Below, piece after piece: positions 41,080 to 50,390 of a stretch of DNA of 64,000 nucleotides; the first letter of the stretch is position 1; the number at the start of each line of letters is the position of its first letter. The DNA comes from Desulfobacula toluolica Tol2 (GTDB lineage Bacteria; Desulfobacterota; Desulfobacteria; Desulfobacterales; Desulfobacteraceae): positions 1,810,578 through 1,874,577 of the forward strand of contig NC_018645.1 in assembly GCF_000307105.1 (NCBI RefSeq). The letters are read 5' to 3'. The notes beneath the pieces are model-generated. The model was not told the origin of the DNA. It made no database searches and saw only the letters and a program-made list of their open reading frames with translations. A program made the position numbers and the translations under genes.

Positions 41080-42573
41080 ATGGTAGCCGTCATTATTATT
41101 ACCGGGCTTTGTCTGGTATCCGTCTATATCAGTTATGTGGCATTTCGCAAGGGATTTACAAAAAGTGCAGATGATTATTTTGTAGCAGGGTCAAGTCTTG
41201 GTTATTTTGTGCTTGTTTTCAGCCTTCTGGCATCTTTTTTAAGTGCCTTTTCCATGTTCGGAATGTCAAGCTTTGGATACCGCCTGGGATTTGGCTCTTT
41301 ATATGTTTTGACAGCCAACCTGGTTCCTTTGGGGTTCTTATGGTATTTCATTCACAAAAAAACATTTCTTCTGGGAAGGGCCCGAAAGTGGATGACCATG
41401 GGCGCGCCATTTGGTGAACGATACGGCACTCCCATGAGAATTGTTCTGGTACTTGTTGTCCTTGTGGCATCCGTTCCCTATATTGTCGCCCAGATCCAGG
41501 GAATAGGGGTCATGCTGGAGGCCATGAGCGAGGGCATCATCTCTTTTCATGCGGGTCTGTTTTTTGTTCCCTTTTTTATAGCATTATATCTGATGATGGG
41601 CGGAATGAAAGGGGCGGCCTGGGTCAACGCCATCCAGGGGGTCTTTTTTTCCATCATGGTGTTTGTCCTTTTCTTTTTTGTCATGATGAAAAACGGCGGG
41701 TTTGTTCCGACCATGGAGCTGGTCATGGCAAAACATCCCAACCTTTTCCAGATTGGCTGGGCAGGAGGCAAAGTCTGGAGCTATCCCATGATTTTTGGAA
41801 TGGCAGCAGCCATGTGTCTGGGGTGTGTCTGTTTTCCGCAACCTTTTATGCATGCCTATTCAAGCCGGTCTGCAAGGGGCTTGAAAGCCATGTTCCTTTC
41901 ATTTGGCGGCATTTGTCTGTTCATCATTACCATGCCCACATTGATCGGTATTGCCGGCAATGCCATTGTTCCCGGACTTAAAGGGGTTGAAGCCGATAAA
42001 ATTTACGGTCTTGTTGCCGCAGCCACCATGCCGGACTGGCTGGCGGCATTTGCTGTGGCAGGCGGTTTTACAGCTGCCATGTCAACGGTGAACGGTCTTG
42101 TTTTCGGAAACGCTGCAAATTTATCTGTGGATGTTATTAAAATAATGAGGCCGGAAACCAAACCATCCGAACTGATTACCATTGCCAGGGTTTTTGTGGC
42201 GATTATCATGGCCATATGCGTGTTTATCGCCTGGAATCCCAATACCCCCGTGGCTGAACTGTCCATCATTGCTTTTGGTACGGTAGCGGTAACCTTTTTT
42301 GCTCTGTGGGGTGCTTACTATTGGAAAAGAGCAACCGCAACGGGCGCTATTTTATCCATCCTTGTCGGGGTCTGTTTAAACATAACCTTCTTTTTTGTCG
42401 GCGGTAAAGCCATGGTTCTTTTCCCTCAAAAATCACTGTTTCAGCTGAACGGATTTCTTGCTTCGTTTATTATCGCAGGAATTGTTTTCTTTGTGGGATC
42501 TTACCTGACAACTCCGGGCAAAACCGAACAAAAAAGTCTTAAATTGTTTTTTCACCCGGTTTTAAACAAATAA
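41080..42573 (+). CDS. Sodium:solute symporter (SSS family)
   Basis: A 497-residue membrane protein with about 13 helices. Family signs are DDYFVAGSSLGYFVLVFSLLASFLSAFSMFG at the start, the GGMKGAAWVNAIQGVFF segment and GGFTAAMSTVNGLVFGNAANLSVD near helix 8-9, where Na+ binds. It imports a solute, often a carboxylate, with sodium. The next gene is an aryl-CoA ligase, so an aromatic acid is a reasonable guess. Preceded by GGAGG. Expression probably starts at the sigma-54 promoter at 40671. Confidence 0.9.
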   Translation: MVAVIIITGLCLVSVYISYVAFRKGFTKSADDYFVAGSSLGYFVLVFSLLASFLSAFSMFGMSSFGYRLGFGSLYVLTANLVPLGFLWYFIHKKTFLLGRARKWMTMGAPFGERYGTPMRIVLVLVVLVASVPYIVAQIQGIGVMLEAMSEGIISFHAGLFFVPFFIALYLMMGGMKGAAWVNAIQGVFFSIMVFVLFFFVMMKNGGFVPTMELVMAKHPNLFQIGWAGGKVWSYPMIFGMAAAMCLGCVCFPQPFMHAYSSRSARGLKAMFLSFGGICLFIITMPTLIGIAGNAIVPGLKGVEADKIYGLVAAATMPDWLAAFAVAGGFTAAMSTVNGLVFGNAANLSVDVIKIMRPETKPSELITIARVFVAIIMAICVFIAWNPNTPVAELSIIAFGTVAVTFFALWGAYYWKRATATGAILSILVGVCLNITFFFVGGKAMVLFPQKSLFQLNGFLASFIIAGIVFFVGSYLTTPGKTEQKSLKLFFHPVLNK

Positions 42574-42664
42574 TTGCCAAGGGCAGGCTTGATTTTTTAT
42601 CCGGTTTGCCCGCAACAAATAATGAAAGTCTCTGTATGGATTGTTTAAGGCTTTCTGATAAAAA
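42574..42664 (+). repeat. Repeated two-hairpin intergenic element, copy 2
   Basis: Starts immediately after the symporter stop codon: ttgccaagggcag, loop, gtttgcccgcaacaaat, then tgaaagtct..aggctttct. First hairpin pairs GGGCA with TGCCC; second pairs GAAAGTCT with AGGCTTTC including one G-U. It fills the gap up to the ribosome binding site of the CoA ligase gene. Confidence 0.65.
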
Positions 42665-42687
42665 AATACATAAGGAGAATATCGAAT

Positions 42688-44259
42688 ATGAAACCTGATA
42701 TTATTGAATCTGAATATTTTAATGCAGCAGATTATTTTGTAGACAGAAATGTCCGTGAAGGAAGAGAAGATAAAGTGGCCATTCTGTGCGAAGACCGCCA
42801 GATGACATATGGAACGCTTGCCAAAGAAGCTAACCGGTTCGGCAATGCCCTTTTATCATCAGGCGTCAGGATGGAAGACCGGGTTGCGCTGCTCCTGCTG
42901 GATATGGAGCTTTATCCTGTTGCGTTTTTTGGGGGCATTAAATCCGGTGCCGTGCCCATCTGTTTGAATACTCTTATGCGGCCAAAAGATTATCTTTACT
43001 TTTTAAATGACAGCCGGGCCAGGGTTTTGGTGGTTGATGAGAGCCTGTATTTTAATATTGAAGAGATTAAAAGTGAATTAAAATTTCTGGAACGGGTTGT
43101 TATGGTCAACAGCAGCCAGGCCAGGCCGGATACCATGACATATGAGGATTTTGTCAACGGTCAGCCAGAGACTCTTGAGACAGCCCCGACCGGTCCTGAT
43201 GATTCCTGCTTTTGGCTGTACAGTTCCGGGTCAACCGGGAAACCCAAGGGAACCGTTCATTTGCAGCATGATATGCGGTTCAGCGTTGAAACTTATGGCA
43301 AGCAGGTACTTAAAGTCAGGGAAGATGATATTTGCTTTTCAGCAGCCAAATTGTTTTTTGCCTATGGTCTGGGTAACGGCACCTATTTTCCTTTCAGTGT
43401 CGGTGCCACAAGCGTATTAATGCCGGAACGTCCGACACCGGATTCTGTTTATAAGACCATTGCCCAACACAAGCCGACCTTGTTTTTTGGTGTTCCAACT
43501 TTGTATGGTTCCATGCTGGCTTCGGAAGAGGGGGAAATGGACGGGGTAAGGCTTTGTGTATCCGCAGGCGAAGCACTGCCTGCCGATATTTTTCATCGCT
43601 GGAAAAAACGGTTTAACCTGGATATCCTTGATGGAATAGGTTCAACGGAAATTGCCCACATCTATATCTCCAACCGGGTGGAGGATATCCGTCCGGGAAG
43701 CACAGGACAGATTGTGCCCGGTTATGAGGCAAAAATAGTGGACAATGATTGTAATGAAGTGGAGCAAGGAGAGATCGGAACCGTTTGGATCAAAGGCGAC
43801 AGCACGGCTGCCTATTATTGGAACCGGCATGAAAAAACCAAAGAAGCCATGTTGGGCGAATGGTTTAATACGGATGATAAATTTTTTGTGGATGAAGACG
43901 GGTTTTTCTTTTATGTGGGGCGCTCCAATGACATGTTAAAGGTTGGCGGTATCTGGGTTTCTCCGGTTGAAGTTGAAGCCTGCCTCATTGGTCACCCATC
44001 CGTGCTTGAGTGTGCGGTTGTTCCCAGCAGGGATGAAGAAAATCTTGTGAAGCCCTGTGCTTATGTTGTTTTAAACAAGGGAATTTCAGCATCAGAAGAA
44101 CTGGAAAAAGAGATAAAAGCCTATGTTAAAAATGAACTGGCTCACTATAAGTTTCCCCGCTGGATTCATTTTGTGGAAGATCTGCCCAAAACAGCCACAG
44201 GAAAGGTCAAACGGTTTGAATTGAAAAACCAGGAAGATCAGAAGGTCTTGAGCAATTAA
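42688..44259 (+). CDS. Benzoate-CoA ligase family protein
   Basis: A 523-residue acyl/aryl-CoA ligase of the adenylate-forming class. The P-loop is YSSGSTGKPKGTVH (about residues 178-190), followed by FFAYGLGNGTYFPFSVGATSVLM typical of the benzoate/hydroxybenzoate-CoA ligase branch. GIGSTEIAHIYISNR, the motif TDDKFFVDEDGFFFYVGRSNDMLKVGG and the C-terminal catalytic Lys (TATGKVKRFEL) are all present. It activates an aromatic acid with ATP and CoA. Benzoate itself, a hydroxy- or methyl-benzoate or a phenylacetate-like acid are all possible. It follows the symporter in an apparent uptake-activation operon. Confidence 0.9.
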   Translation: MKPDIIESEYFNAADYFVDRNVREGREDKVAILCEDRQMTYGTLAKEANRFGNALLSSGVRMEDRVALLLLDMELYPVAFFGGIKSGAVPICLNTLMRPKDYLYFLNDSRARVLVVDESLYFNIEEIKSELKFLERVVMVNSSQARPDTMTYEDFVNGQPETLETAPTGPDDSCFWLYSSGSTGKPKGTVHLQHDMRFSVETYGKQVLKVREDDICFSAAKLFFAYGLGNGTYFPFSVGATSVLMPERPTPDSVYKTIAQHKPTLFFGVPTLYGSMLASEEGEMDGVRLCVSAGEALPADIFHRWKKRFNLDILDGIGSTEIAHIYISNRVEDIRPGSTGQIVPGYEAKIVDNDCNEVEQGEIGTVWIKGDSTAAYYWNRHEKTKEAMLGEWFNTDDKFFVDEDGFFFYVGRSNDMLKVGGIWVSPVEVEACLIGHPSVLECAVVPSRDEENLVKPCAYVVLNKGISASEELEKEIKAYVKNELAHYKFPRWIHFVEDLPKTATGKVKRFELKNQEDQKVLSN

Positions 44260-44345
44260 CTGCCATGGGCAGATCCGGTATTTCGTCCTGGTTTGCCCAC
44301 AACAAAGATTGAAAGTCTCTGTATGAATTTTTGAAGATTTTCATA
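44260..44345 (+). repeat. Repeated two-hairpin intergenic element, copy 3
   Basis: Starts at the base after the CoA ligase stop: ctgccatgggcag, loop, gtttgcccacaacaaag, then tgaaagtct..agattttca. TGGGCA pairs with TGCCCA; TGAAAGTCT pairs with AGATTTTCA with one G-U. It shares long identical blocks with copy 2. Confidence 0.68.
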
Positions 44346-44386
44346 TAAAAAAACAAATGACGAGTGTCATGTTTCTGAGGTTTAAC

Positions 44387-44422
44387 AGCCCGGTTCCGTT
44401 TTTGAACCGGGCTTAATTTTTC
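44387..44422. terminator. Bidirectional terminator between CoA ligase and fdhD
   Basis: Perfect 10-bp arms agcccggttc (44387-44396) and gaaccgggct (44404-44413), 7-nt loop, followed by taatttttcttt on the plus strand. The hairpin reaches the first base of the minus-strand FdhD stop codon, so it probably ends both transcripts. Confidence 0.75.
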
Positions 44423-45204
44423 TTTATTCTATTTTCATGGGTATAAATATTAAACCGGTTGTTTCTTGCAAACCCGACAATGGTCAATCCGGCTTTGTCA
44501 GCAAGTTTAACGGCGGACAGTGTAGGGGCTGCATTGGAAATGACAATGGGTATGCCGGTTTTAATGATTTTACCGATGATTTCAAGGGACATCCTGCAAC
44601 TGACCGTTGCAATCTTGTCTGCCGTATCCATTGCTTTTAACAGAATATCTCCCGCCAGTTTGTCAAGAGCATTGTGCCGTCCAATGTCTTCGTAATAGGA
44701 TAAGAGTTTGGATGCATTGCACACAGCTGCACTGTGAACCGCACCTGTTTTATGGAACAGTTCGGATTGATCCCAGTGCTGTTGAATCAAGTACAATACC
44801 TGGTCATAAGTTATAAACAGGGCTTTTTCCCGGCTTCCGGACAAAATATTTGTCTGGCCCTGCAATAGTGTTCCGCCTGATGACCCTTTGATTGATTGTC
44901 CTTTTTTAAATTCATCCAGCCGTTGCATGGCCCGGTCATTTAATGTGATATGGCATTGTTTTTTTTCTTTAAAAAAATTTAGTTTAATTATGTCGGTTTT
45001 GTCATGAACAATGCCTTGAGTAAACAGGAATCCTGCCGCAAGAGCCCGTGTATGGGTCATGGAAAATACCATTTTAAATGTTTTGTCTTTGTTGATCACT
45101 ATCTCAAGAATGTCTTCGTCAATGATGCTGTCTTTCATCAAGATGGCTTTGTTGTCTTTTATTCTGGTGATATTAATCTTTTTAAGAATATGGTTGCTTT
45201 CCAT
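44413..45204 (-). CDS. FdhD-like sulfurtransferase homologue lacking the CxxC motif
   Basis: A 263-residue member of the FdhD family, which hands sulfur from IscS to bis-MGD cofactors of formate dehydrogenases. Typical segments are TRALAAGFLFTQGIV, FHKTGAVHSAAVCNA, YYEDIGRHNALDKLAGD and AGLTIVGFARNNRFNIYTH. The flexible loop that normally carries the sulfur-transferring CxxC reads KGSSGGTLLQG (about residues 106-116), with no cysteines. Sulfur transfer would thus be impaired or done otherwise. Start ATG 45204 is chosen because GGAG lies 6-7 nt upstream; upstream in-frame starts lack this. It could serve the molybdoenzyme at 37713. Near the 3' end of the peptide transporter gene cluster. Confidence 0.85.
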   Translation of the reverse strand: MESNHILKKINITRIKDNKAILMKDSIIDEDILEIVINKDKTFKMVFSMTHTRALAAGFLFTQGIVHDKTDIIKLNFFKEKKQCHITLNDRAMQRLDEFKKGQSIKGSSGGTLLQGQTNILSGSREKALFITYDQVLYLIQQHWDQSELFHKTGAVHSAAVCNASKLLSYYEDIGRHNALDKLAGDILLKAMDTADKIATVSCRMSLEIIGKIIKTGIPIVISNAAPTLSAVKLADKAGLTIVGFARNNRFNIYTHENRIKKN

Positions 45205-45262
45205 GAGGTTCTCCATTGCCAAAGTTTTGTGAATTGATACCGGTATGGCATATTATTGCAGA

Positions 45263-46855
45263 TTATGACTTGAACCACCAGCGTTCAGTATTTCTAAAGC
45301 CATCCATTGGCATATTCCCGGCAATGGGGCCATGGGCAAGTTTGTCTGAACTTGCTTCCACCATCTGGTTGTACATGGGGACAATAGTTCCGCCGTCATT
45401 CCTGCAGATTTCCTGCATTTCCAGATACATTTGTCTGCGTTTACCTGTGTCCAGCTCTGCTCTTGCATCAATCAGAAGGTTGTTAAACCTTTTGTTTTTC
45501 CAGTGGGTATCGTTCCATGGGGCTCCTGACGCATAGGCAAGCGAGAACATCATATCTTCCGTGGGGCGACCGGTCCAGTAACACATGCACCACTCTTTTT
45601 TTGTCCATACATTGCTCCAGTATCCGTCGTCTGGCTCTCGCACAACATTGATGGTGAGACCTGCCTTTTTGGCCTGTTCCTTGATAAGGATGGCGGCATC
45701 AACTGCACCGGCAAATGCGGCGTCTGCAGCATGCAGATTGAAAACATGGTCAAGCATGCCTGCTTTTTTCATATAGAATTTTGCCTTGTCCGGATCATAT
45801 TTTCTTTGTTCCAGGTTTTTGGCAAAATATTGATTGACAGGTGCGATGGGATGGTCATTGCCGAGTTCTCCATAACCCCGCAGGACTTGTTTTAATAATT
45901 CTTCACGGTTAACGGCAAGTTTTAATGCCATGCGGACATTGTTGTCACTGTATGGGGTTTGATCCACGATCATGGGAATGGAGTAGTGTGCCGTTCCGGT
46001 GGTTGCCGTCACATTAATGCCGGGCATTCGTTTCATCAAGCTTGCTGTTTTTAGTTCAACACGGTCCATATAGTGGATTTGCCCTGTTTTTAAGGCATTT
46101 GTCCTGGCATTAGTATCAACGATGGACAAAGTTTCTATTTCATCAAAAAAGGCTCTTCCCTCTTTCCAGTAATTGGGATTGCGTGTTGCAAAAGCCTTGA
46201 CACCAGGCTCCCATTTTTCCAGAATATATCCTCCCGTACCAATGCCTTTTTCCCATTCCCGTCCTTTGGTTCCCGCCGGGCAGATTGTCAAATGATGGTC
46301 TCCCAGGATAAACGGAAAATCCGCACTGCCCCCGGAAAGCTCAAAAATAACTTCATACTTTCCATCCGCTTTGATATTTTCAACACTCTTTAAATAGGGT
46401 TTAACAACAGATTTTGATTTTTCGCCCCTATGGTGGTTGATGGTAAAAATAACATCTTCTGCCGTCATGGTTTTGCCGTTATGAAACTCAACGCCTTTGC
46501 GCAGTTTGAAACGCCACACTTTTGCATCAGGGGAGGAATCCCAGGACTCTGCCAGTTCCGGGATGGGTTTGAAATTATGGTCAATTTCCACCAGGCTGTT
46601 TCTGATCTGCCAGTTGATGCTATAGTTCATATTGGACGTCAGTGTCCCGGGATCCATGGAGTCCGTGGTGGACCCGCCAGTGCATCCCATGATAAACCGT
46701 CCACCCCTTTTGGGTTCGGACGCCCAAGCTGTACCCGGAAGCATTGCAGGGGAAACCGCCGCTGCAAGCCCAAGTGCGGACATGCCGGTAAGGAACTGCC
46801 TGCGGCTGATTTTGTTCTGGTTAAACATCTGTGTTAAAGATGATAGGTCCGTCAT
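45263..46855 (-). CDS. Peptide/nickel-type ABC transporter substrate-binding protein
   Basis: A 530-residue binding protein of the SBP_bac_5 family. The N-terminus (KISRRQFLTGMSALGLAAAV) is a Tat-type signal with RR. Family marks: LAESWDSSPDAKVWRFKLRKGVEFHNGKTMTAEDVIF and the C-terminal MQEICRNDGGTIVPMYNQMV. It delivers oligopeptides or similar solutes to the permeases encoded upstream. A clear GGAGG precedes the ATG. Located 42 bp after the ATPase gene in the same operon. Confidence 0.9.
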   Translation of the reverse strand: MTDLSSLTQMFNQNKISRRQFLTGMSALGLAAAVSPAMLPGTAWASEPKRGGRFIMGCTGGSTTDSMDPGTLTSNMNYSINWQIRNSLVEIDHNFKPIPELAESWDSSPDAKVWRFKLRKGVEFHNGKTMTAEDVIFTINHHRGEKSKSVVKPYLKSVENIKADGKYEVIFELSGGSADFPFILGDHHLTICPAGTKGREWEKGIGTGGYILEKWEPGVKAFATRNPNYWKEGRAFFDEIETLSIVDTNARTNALKTGQIHYMDRVELKTASLMKRMPGINVTATTGTAHYSIPMIVDQTPYSDNNVRMALKLAVNREELLKQVLRGYGELGNDHPIAPVNQYFAKNLEQRKYDPDKAKFYMKKAGMLDHVFNLHAADAAFAGAVDAAILIKEQAKKAGLTINVVREPDDGYWSNVWTKKEWCMCYWTGRPTEDMMFSLAYASGAPWNDTHWKNKRFNNLLIDARAELDTGKRRQMYLEMQEICRNDGGTIVPMYNQMVEASSDKLAHGPIAGNMPMDGFRNTERWWFKS

Positions 46856-46897
46856 ATTCTTTCCTCCGATTTAAGTGATTGATATTAAATGATTGGA

Positions 46898-48514
46898 TCA
46901 GATGAAACTTGAGGCACGCTCTTCTAAAAGGTTGTCCAGCCAGTCCGGGTCCATTTCAGGAACGGATGCCAACAGCTTGTCAGTGTATTCATGATGGGGT
47001 GGAGACAAGACTTGTTTTTTTTCGCCTTGTTCGATGATTTTCCCTTTTAGCATAATCACAATTTTATCTGCAATGGCCTTTACCGTGGCAAGGTCATGGG
47101 TGATAAACAGGTAGGACATGTTTGTTTTATTTTGCAGGTCCTGCAAAAGGTTGAGGATGCCTTCGGCCACCAGTTGATCCAGGGCTGAGGTGATTTCGTC
47201 GCAGATGATCAGGTCCGGTTCGGCTGCCAGGGCCCTGGCAATACAGATCCGCTGTTTTTCTCCGCCTGAAAGTTCCGTGGTCAAACGGTCTATATAAATG
47301 TCCGGATCAAGTTCGATTTTGCTTAGCAACTCTTTGATCCGGTCTTCAGCCGCTTTACCCTTGAGGCCAAAGTAAAATTTAAGGGGCCTGCCAATAACCT
47401 TTCTGACGGTCTGTCGCGGGTTTAAGGCCGTATCCGGCATTTGATAGATCATCTGCATTTTTCTCAAGTCTTCTTTTTTTCTGTTTTTCAATTCACGAGG
47501 AAGCTTTTTTTCAAAAAACGTTATACTGCCCTGAATGGCGGGAAGAAGGCCTGTGATAACTTTTGCCAAAGTGCTTTTGCCGCTGCCGGATTCTCCGACC
47601 AGGGCAACGGTTCTGCCTTTTCTTACGGTCAGGTCAATGTTTTCAAGTACATTTTTCTGGCCTGTGTAGGTTGCAGCCACATTCTTGATGTCCAGAATCA
47701 CAGCCATTTTATCCGTAATGATTTTTTCTTCTCTCAGGCTTCTGACATTTAACAGTTCCCTGGTGTAGTTCTTGTTGGGTTGTTTAATCAATTGTCGGGT
47801 TTCACCCTCTTCAACCAGCCGACCGTTCCTCAACACCATTATCCGGTGAGCCACCTGGGCCACGACAGCCAGATCATGGGTGATATACAAAGCCGCTTTG
47901 TTCATTTTTTCCGTGATCTCCTTGACAGCAGCCAATACTTCGATCTGGGTGGTGACATCCAGGGCGGTTGTGGGTTCGTCAAACACAATGATGTTTGGCT
48001 TGCAGGCCATGGCCATGGCCACCATGGCTCTCTGGAGCTGGCCTCCTGAAAGTTCGTGGGGATACCGGTATCCGATTTTTTCAGGTGTGGGCAAGAACAG
48101 CCGCCGATAAATTTCAACAGCTTCTTTTTCAGCTTTTTCACAACTCATTATTCCATGGTGAACAGGTGCTTCTACATATTGTTTTATGATACGGTGTGAC
48201 GGGTTAAAGGAGGCTGCAGCACTCTGTGCCACATAGGCAATCTTGGATGATTTAATCAGTCGCAAATCTTCCTCGGATGCATCAAATAATTCGATCCCTT
48301 CAAGATTAATAGATCCTGATGCCAGTCTGCATCCCGGGCGTGTATACCCCATGGCAGCAAGCCCTATAGTGGATTTGCCGGCACCGGATTCCCCGATAAG
48401 TCCAAGCACTTCTCCTCTTTTCAATTCAAGGCTGATGTCTTTGACAATGGGTTGCCATTGGTTTTCGTAAAAGCCTTCAATGTATAGATTCTTTATCTCT
48501 AACAGATTGTTCAT
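46898..48514 (-). CDS. Peptide-type ABC transporter double ATP-binding protein (DppD-DppF fusion type)
   Basis: A 538-residue protein with two complete ABC ATPase domains. Domain 1 (about 1-260) has Walker A GESGAGKST, signature LSGGQLQRAMVAMAMA and Walker B NIIVFDEPTTALD. Domain 2 (about 280-530) has GESGSGKST, LSGGEKQRICIARALAAEPD and LIICDEITSALD. Both carry the C-terminal segments usual for peptide transporters. The start at 48514 (MNNLLEIKN) has AAGGAAA upstream. It powers the DppB/DppC-type permease pair. Confidence 0.92.
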   Translation of the reverse strand: MNNLLEIKNLYIEGFYENQWQPIVKDISLELKRGEVLGLIGESGAGKSTIGLAAMGYTRPGCRLASGSINLEGIELFDASEEDLRLIKSSKIAYVAQSAAASFNPSHRIIKQYVEAPVHHGIMSCEKAEKEAVEIYRRLFLPTPEKIGYRYPHELSGGQLQRAMVAMAMACKPNIIVFDEPTTALDVTTQIEVLAAVKEITEKMNKAALYITHDLAVVAQVAHRIMVLRNGRLVEEGETRQLIKQPNKNYTRELLNVRSLREEKIITDKMAVILDIKNVAATYTGQKNVLENIDLTVRKGRTVALVGESGSGKSTLAKVITGLLPAIQGSITFFEKKLPRELKNRKKEDLRKMQMIYQMPDTALNPRQTVRKVIGRPLKFYFGLKGKAAEDRIKELLSKIELDPDIYIDRLTTELSGGEKQRICIARALAAEPDLIICDEITSALDQLVAEGILNLLQDLQNKTNMSYLFITHDLATVKAIADKIVIMLKGKIIEQGEKKQVLSPPHHEYTDKLLASVPEMDPDWLDNLLEERASSFI

Positions 48515-48527
48515 GGGTGTTTCCTTT

Positions 48528-49346
48528 CTAATCGTGCAGCCCGCTGGATAAATGTAAAAACCAGTCAACAATTAAATTGACGCCCACTGTTAACAAAGCA
48601 ATTGCCCCGGCCGGGATTAAGGGTACAAAAATGCCAAATGTAATAGCCCCGGCGTTTTCTCTGACCATTCCTCCCCAGTCTGCCAGGGGCGGCTGCAGGC
48701 CCAGTCCAAGAAAACTTAAACAGGCAATAAAGAGAAATATAAAACAAAACCGCAGGCCGAATTCCGCAATCAGCGGCGGCATGGCATTGGGCAGGATTTC
48801 ATGTCGTATGATCCACCAGAGACCCTCTCCTCTCAAGCGGGCGGCTTCTACAAATTCCATTACTTCAATGTCCATGGCCACAGCCCTGGATAATCGATAC
48901 ACTCGCGTGGAGTCCAGGATGGCGATGGTAAAAATCAAGGTGGGGATGGATGATCCCAGCACAGATAAAATCATCAAGGCAAAAATAAGGGTTGGAAATG
49001 CCATGACAATGTCAACTGTCCGGCTTAATGCCTGGTCAGTCCACCCGCCTTTAACAGCGGCAATAAAGCCTGAAAACGAGCCAAGCAGAAATGACAGCAT
49101 AGTGGTGATAAACGCAAGGGCAATGGTATTTCTTGCACCATAGATCATCCGTGTAAACAGATCCCTTCCAATATGGTCGGTGCCCAGATAAAATTTGCCG
49201 GAAAAAGTTTCCCACACATCTCCGACCACGCTGGTTTCCCCATAGGGTGCGATCAATGGTGCAAAAACAGCAACCAGGATATTCAAAATAACGATCCCCA
49301 TACCGATCCGGGCGGAAATAGGGGACTGTCGTAATAAGTTTAACAC
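48528..49346 (-). CDS. Peptide-type ABC transporter permease (DppC-like)
   Basis: A 272-residue permease with about six membrane helices. DppC hallmarks are the FYLGTDHIGRDLFTRMIYGARNT segment and the EAA loop RLRGEGLWWIIRHEILPNAMPPLI. It begins with GTG at 49346, with GGGAG 8 nt upstream. Spaced 13 bp from both neighbours (permease B and the ATPase). Confidence 0.92.
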   Translation of the reverse strand: MLNLLRQSPISARIGMGIVILNILVAVFAPLIAPYGETSVVGDVWETFSGKFYLGTDHIGRDLFTRMIYGARNTIALAFITTMLSFLLGSFSGFIAAVKGGWTDQALSRTVDIVMAFPTLIFALMILSVLGSSIPTLIFTIAILDSTRVYRLSRAVAMDIEVMEFVEAARLRGEGLWWIIRHEILPNAMPPLIAEFGLRFCFIFLFIACLSFLGLGLQPPLADWGGMVRENAGAITFGIFVPLIPAGAIALLTVGVNLIVDWFLHLSSGLHD

Positions 49347-49359
49347 AATGGAACTCCCT

Positions 49360-50319
49360 TTAAATACTGGATTGTCTCAGTTTTGGGTTGGAAAGCATGG
49401 ACAGGATGTCTGCTGCAAGGTTTAGAAAAATATAGGCAATGGAAAAAATCAATCCTGATGCCTGGACTACGGGCAGATCCCGCTTGGCAACCGAATCAAC
49501 CAAAAGCTGACCCAGTCCGGGATAGACAAACACGACTTCGACAATAACCACACCGACAATCAGGTAGGCCAGGTTGACGGCAATCACATTGATCACCGGG
49601 GACAGAGAATTGGGAAATGCGTGGTGTACAATGATTCTCAACCGTTTTATCCCTTTTATTCGGGCCATTTCAATATAGGCACTGGCCAGCACATTGATAA
49701 TGGCTGCCCTTGTCTGTCGCATCATGTGTGCAGTTACCACACAGGTGAGTGTAAGGGACGGCAGCAAAATTGCATATATTTTGCTGGTAAATCCCATGTC
49801 TTGGTCAATCATTGCCAGGCTGGGAAAAATATTTAATTTTACCGACAGAATACTGATCAGTATATAGGCGATAAAAAATTCAGGAAAAGAGATAAATGAA
49901 AGTGTGGTGATCGAGATCAGCTTGTCAAAAAAAGTATTCCTGTAAAATGCCGCAAGCATGCCCAGAAAAATTGCCAGGGGAACTGCAATTACGGCAGTGG
50001 TTAAGGCCAAAAACAGTGTGTTGGCAAACCGCCACCCGATTAATTCGGAGACAGGTCTGCCATTGGCAAGGGATTTGCCAAAGTCCCCATGGATAAAATC
50101 TTTCAGCCATGCCCCATACCGAATATGGGGGGGTAAATCCAATTTGAGTTGAGTTCGAAACGCCGTTACCGTCTCTGGCGTGGCAGATTGTCCCAGGACG
50201 GTCTCGGCCACGTCACCGGGCAGCATTTCCACGCCGATAAAGATGATAACAGAGATGATAAATATGGTTGCCAGGCTTGCGCCAAGACGTTTGGAAATTA
50301 AAATTAAAACATTTTTCAT
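49360..50319 (-). CDS. Peptide-type ABC transporter permease (DppB-like)
   Basis: A 319-residue permease with six helices, the first gene of the transporter operon. DppB marks: MLPGDVAETVLGQSATPETV, LDLPPHIRYGAWLKDFIHGDFGKSL and the EAA loop RIKGIKRLRIIVHHAFPNSLSPVI. A strong promoter lies 43-71 nt upstream. Confidence 0.92.
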   Translation of the reverse strand: MKNVLILISKRLGASLATIFIISVIIFIGVEMLPGDVAETVLGQSATPETVTAFRTQLKLDLPPHIRYGAWLKDFIHGDFGKSLANGRPVSELIGWRFANTLFLALTTAVIAVPLAIFLGMLAAFYRNTFFDKLISITTLSFISFPEFFIAYILISILSVKLNIFPSLAMIDQDMGFTSKIYAILLPSLTLTCVVTAHMMRQTRAAIINVLASAYIEMARIKGIKRLRIIVHHAFPNSLSPVINVIAVNLAYLIVGVVIVEVVFVYPGLGQLLVDSVAKRDLPVVQASGLIFSIAYIFLNLAADILSMLSNPKLRQSSI

Positions 50320-50361
50320 AAATTAAAGTTGTCTTCCTTAACCGTTAATATCTATCAGAAA

Positions 50362-50390
50362 AATATATCGAACTCTAATTAATTTGTCAA
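50362..50390 (-). promoter_or_regulatory. Sigma-70-type promoter of the peptide transporter operon
   Basis: On the minus strand TTGACA (50390-50385) and TATATT (50367-50362) with 17 bp spacing, both near consensus, about 45 nt before the DppB-like start. Confidence 0.7.

Noticed and set aside
45240-45256. Sigma-54-like tggcatattattgca upstream of fdhD
   Set aside because: GG and GC are 9, not 10, bases apart, and it lies on the plus strand pointing into the peptide-transporter gene.
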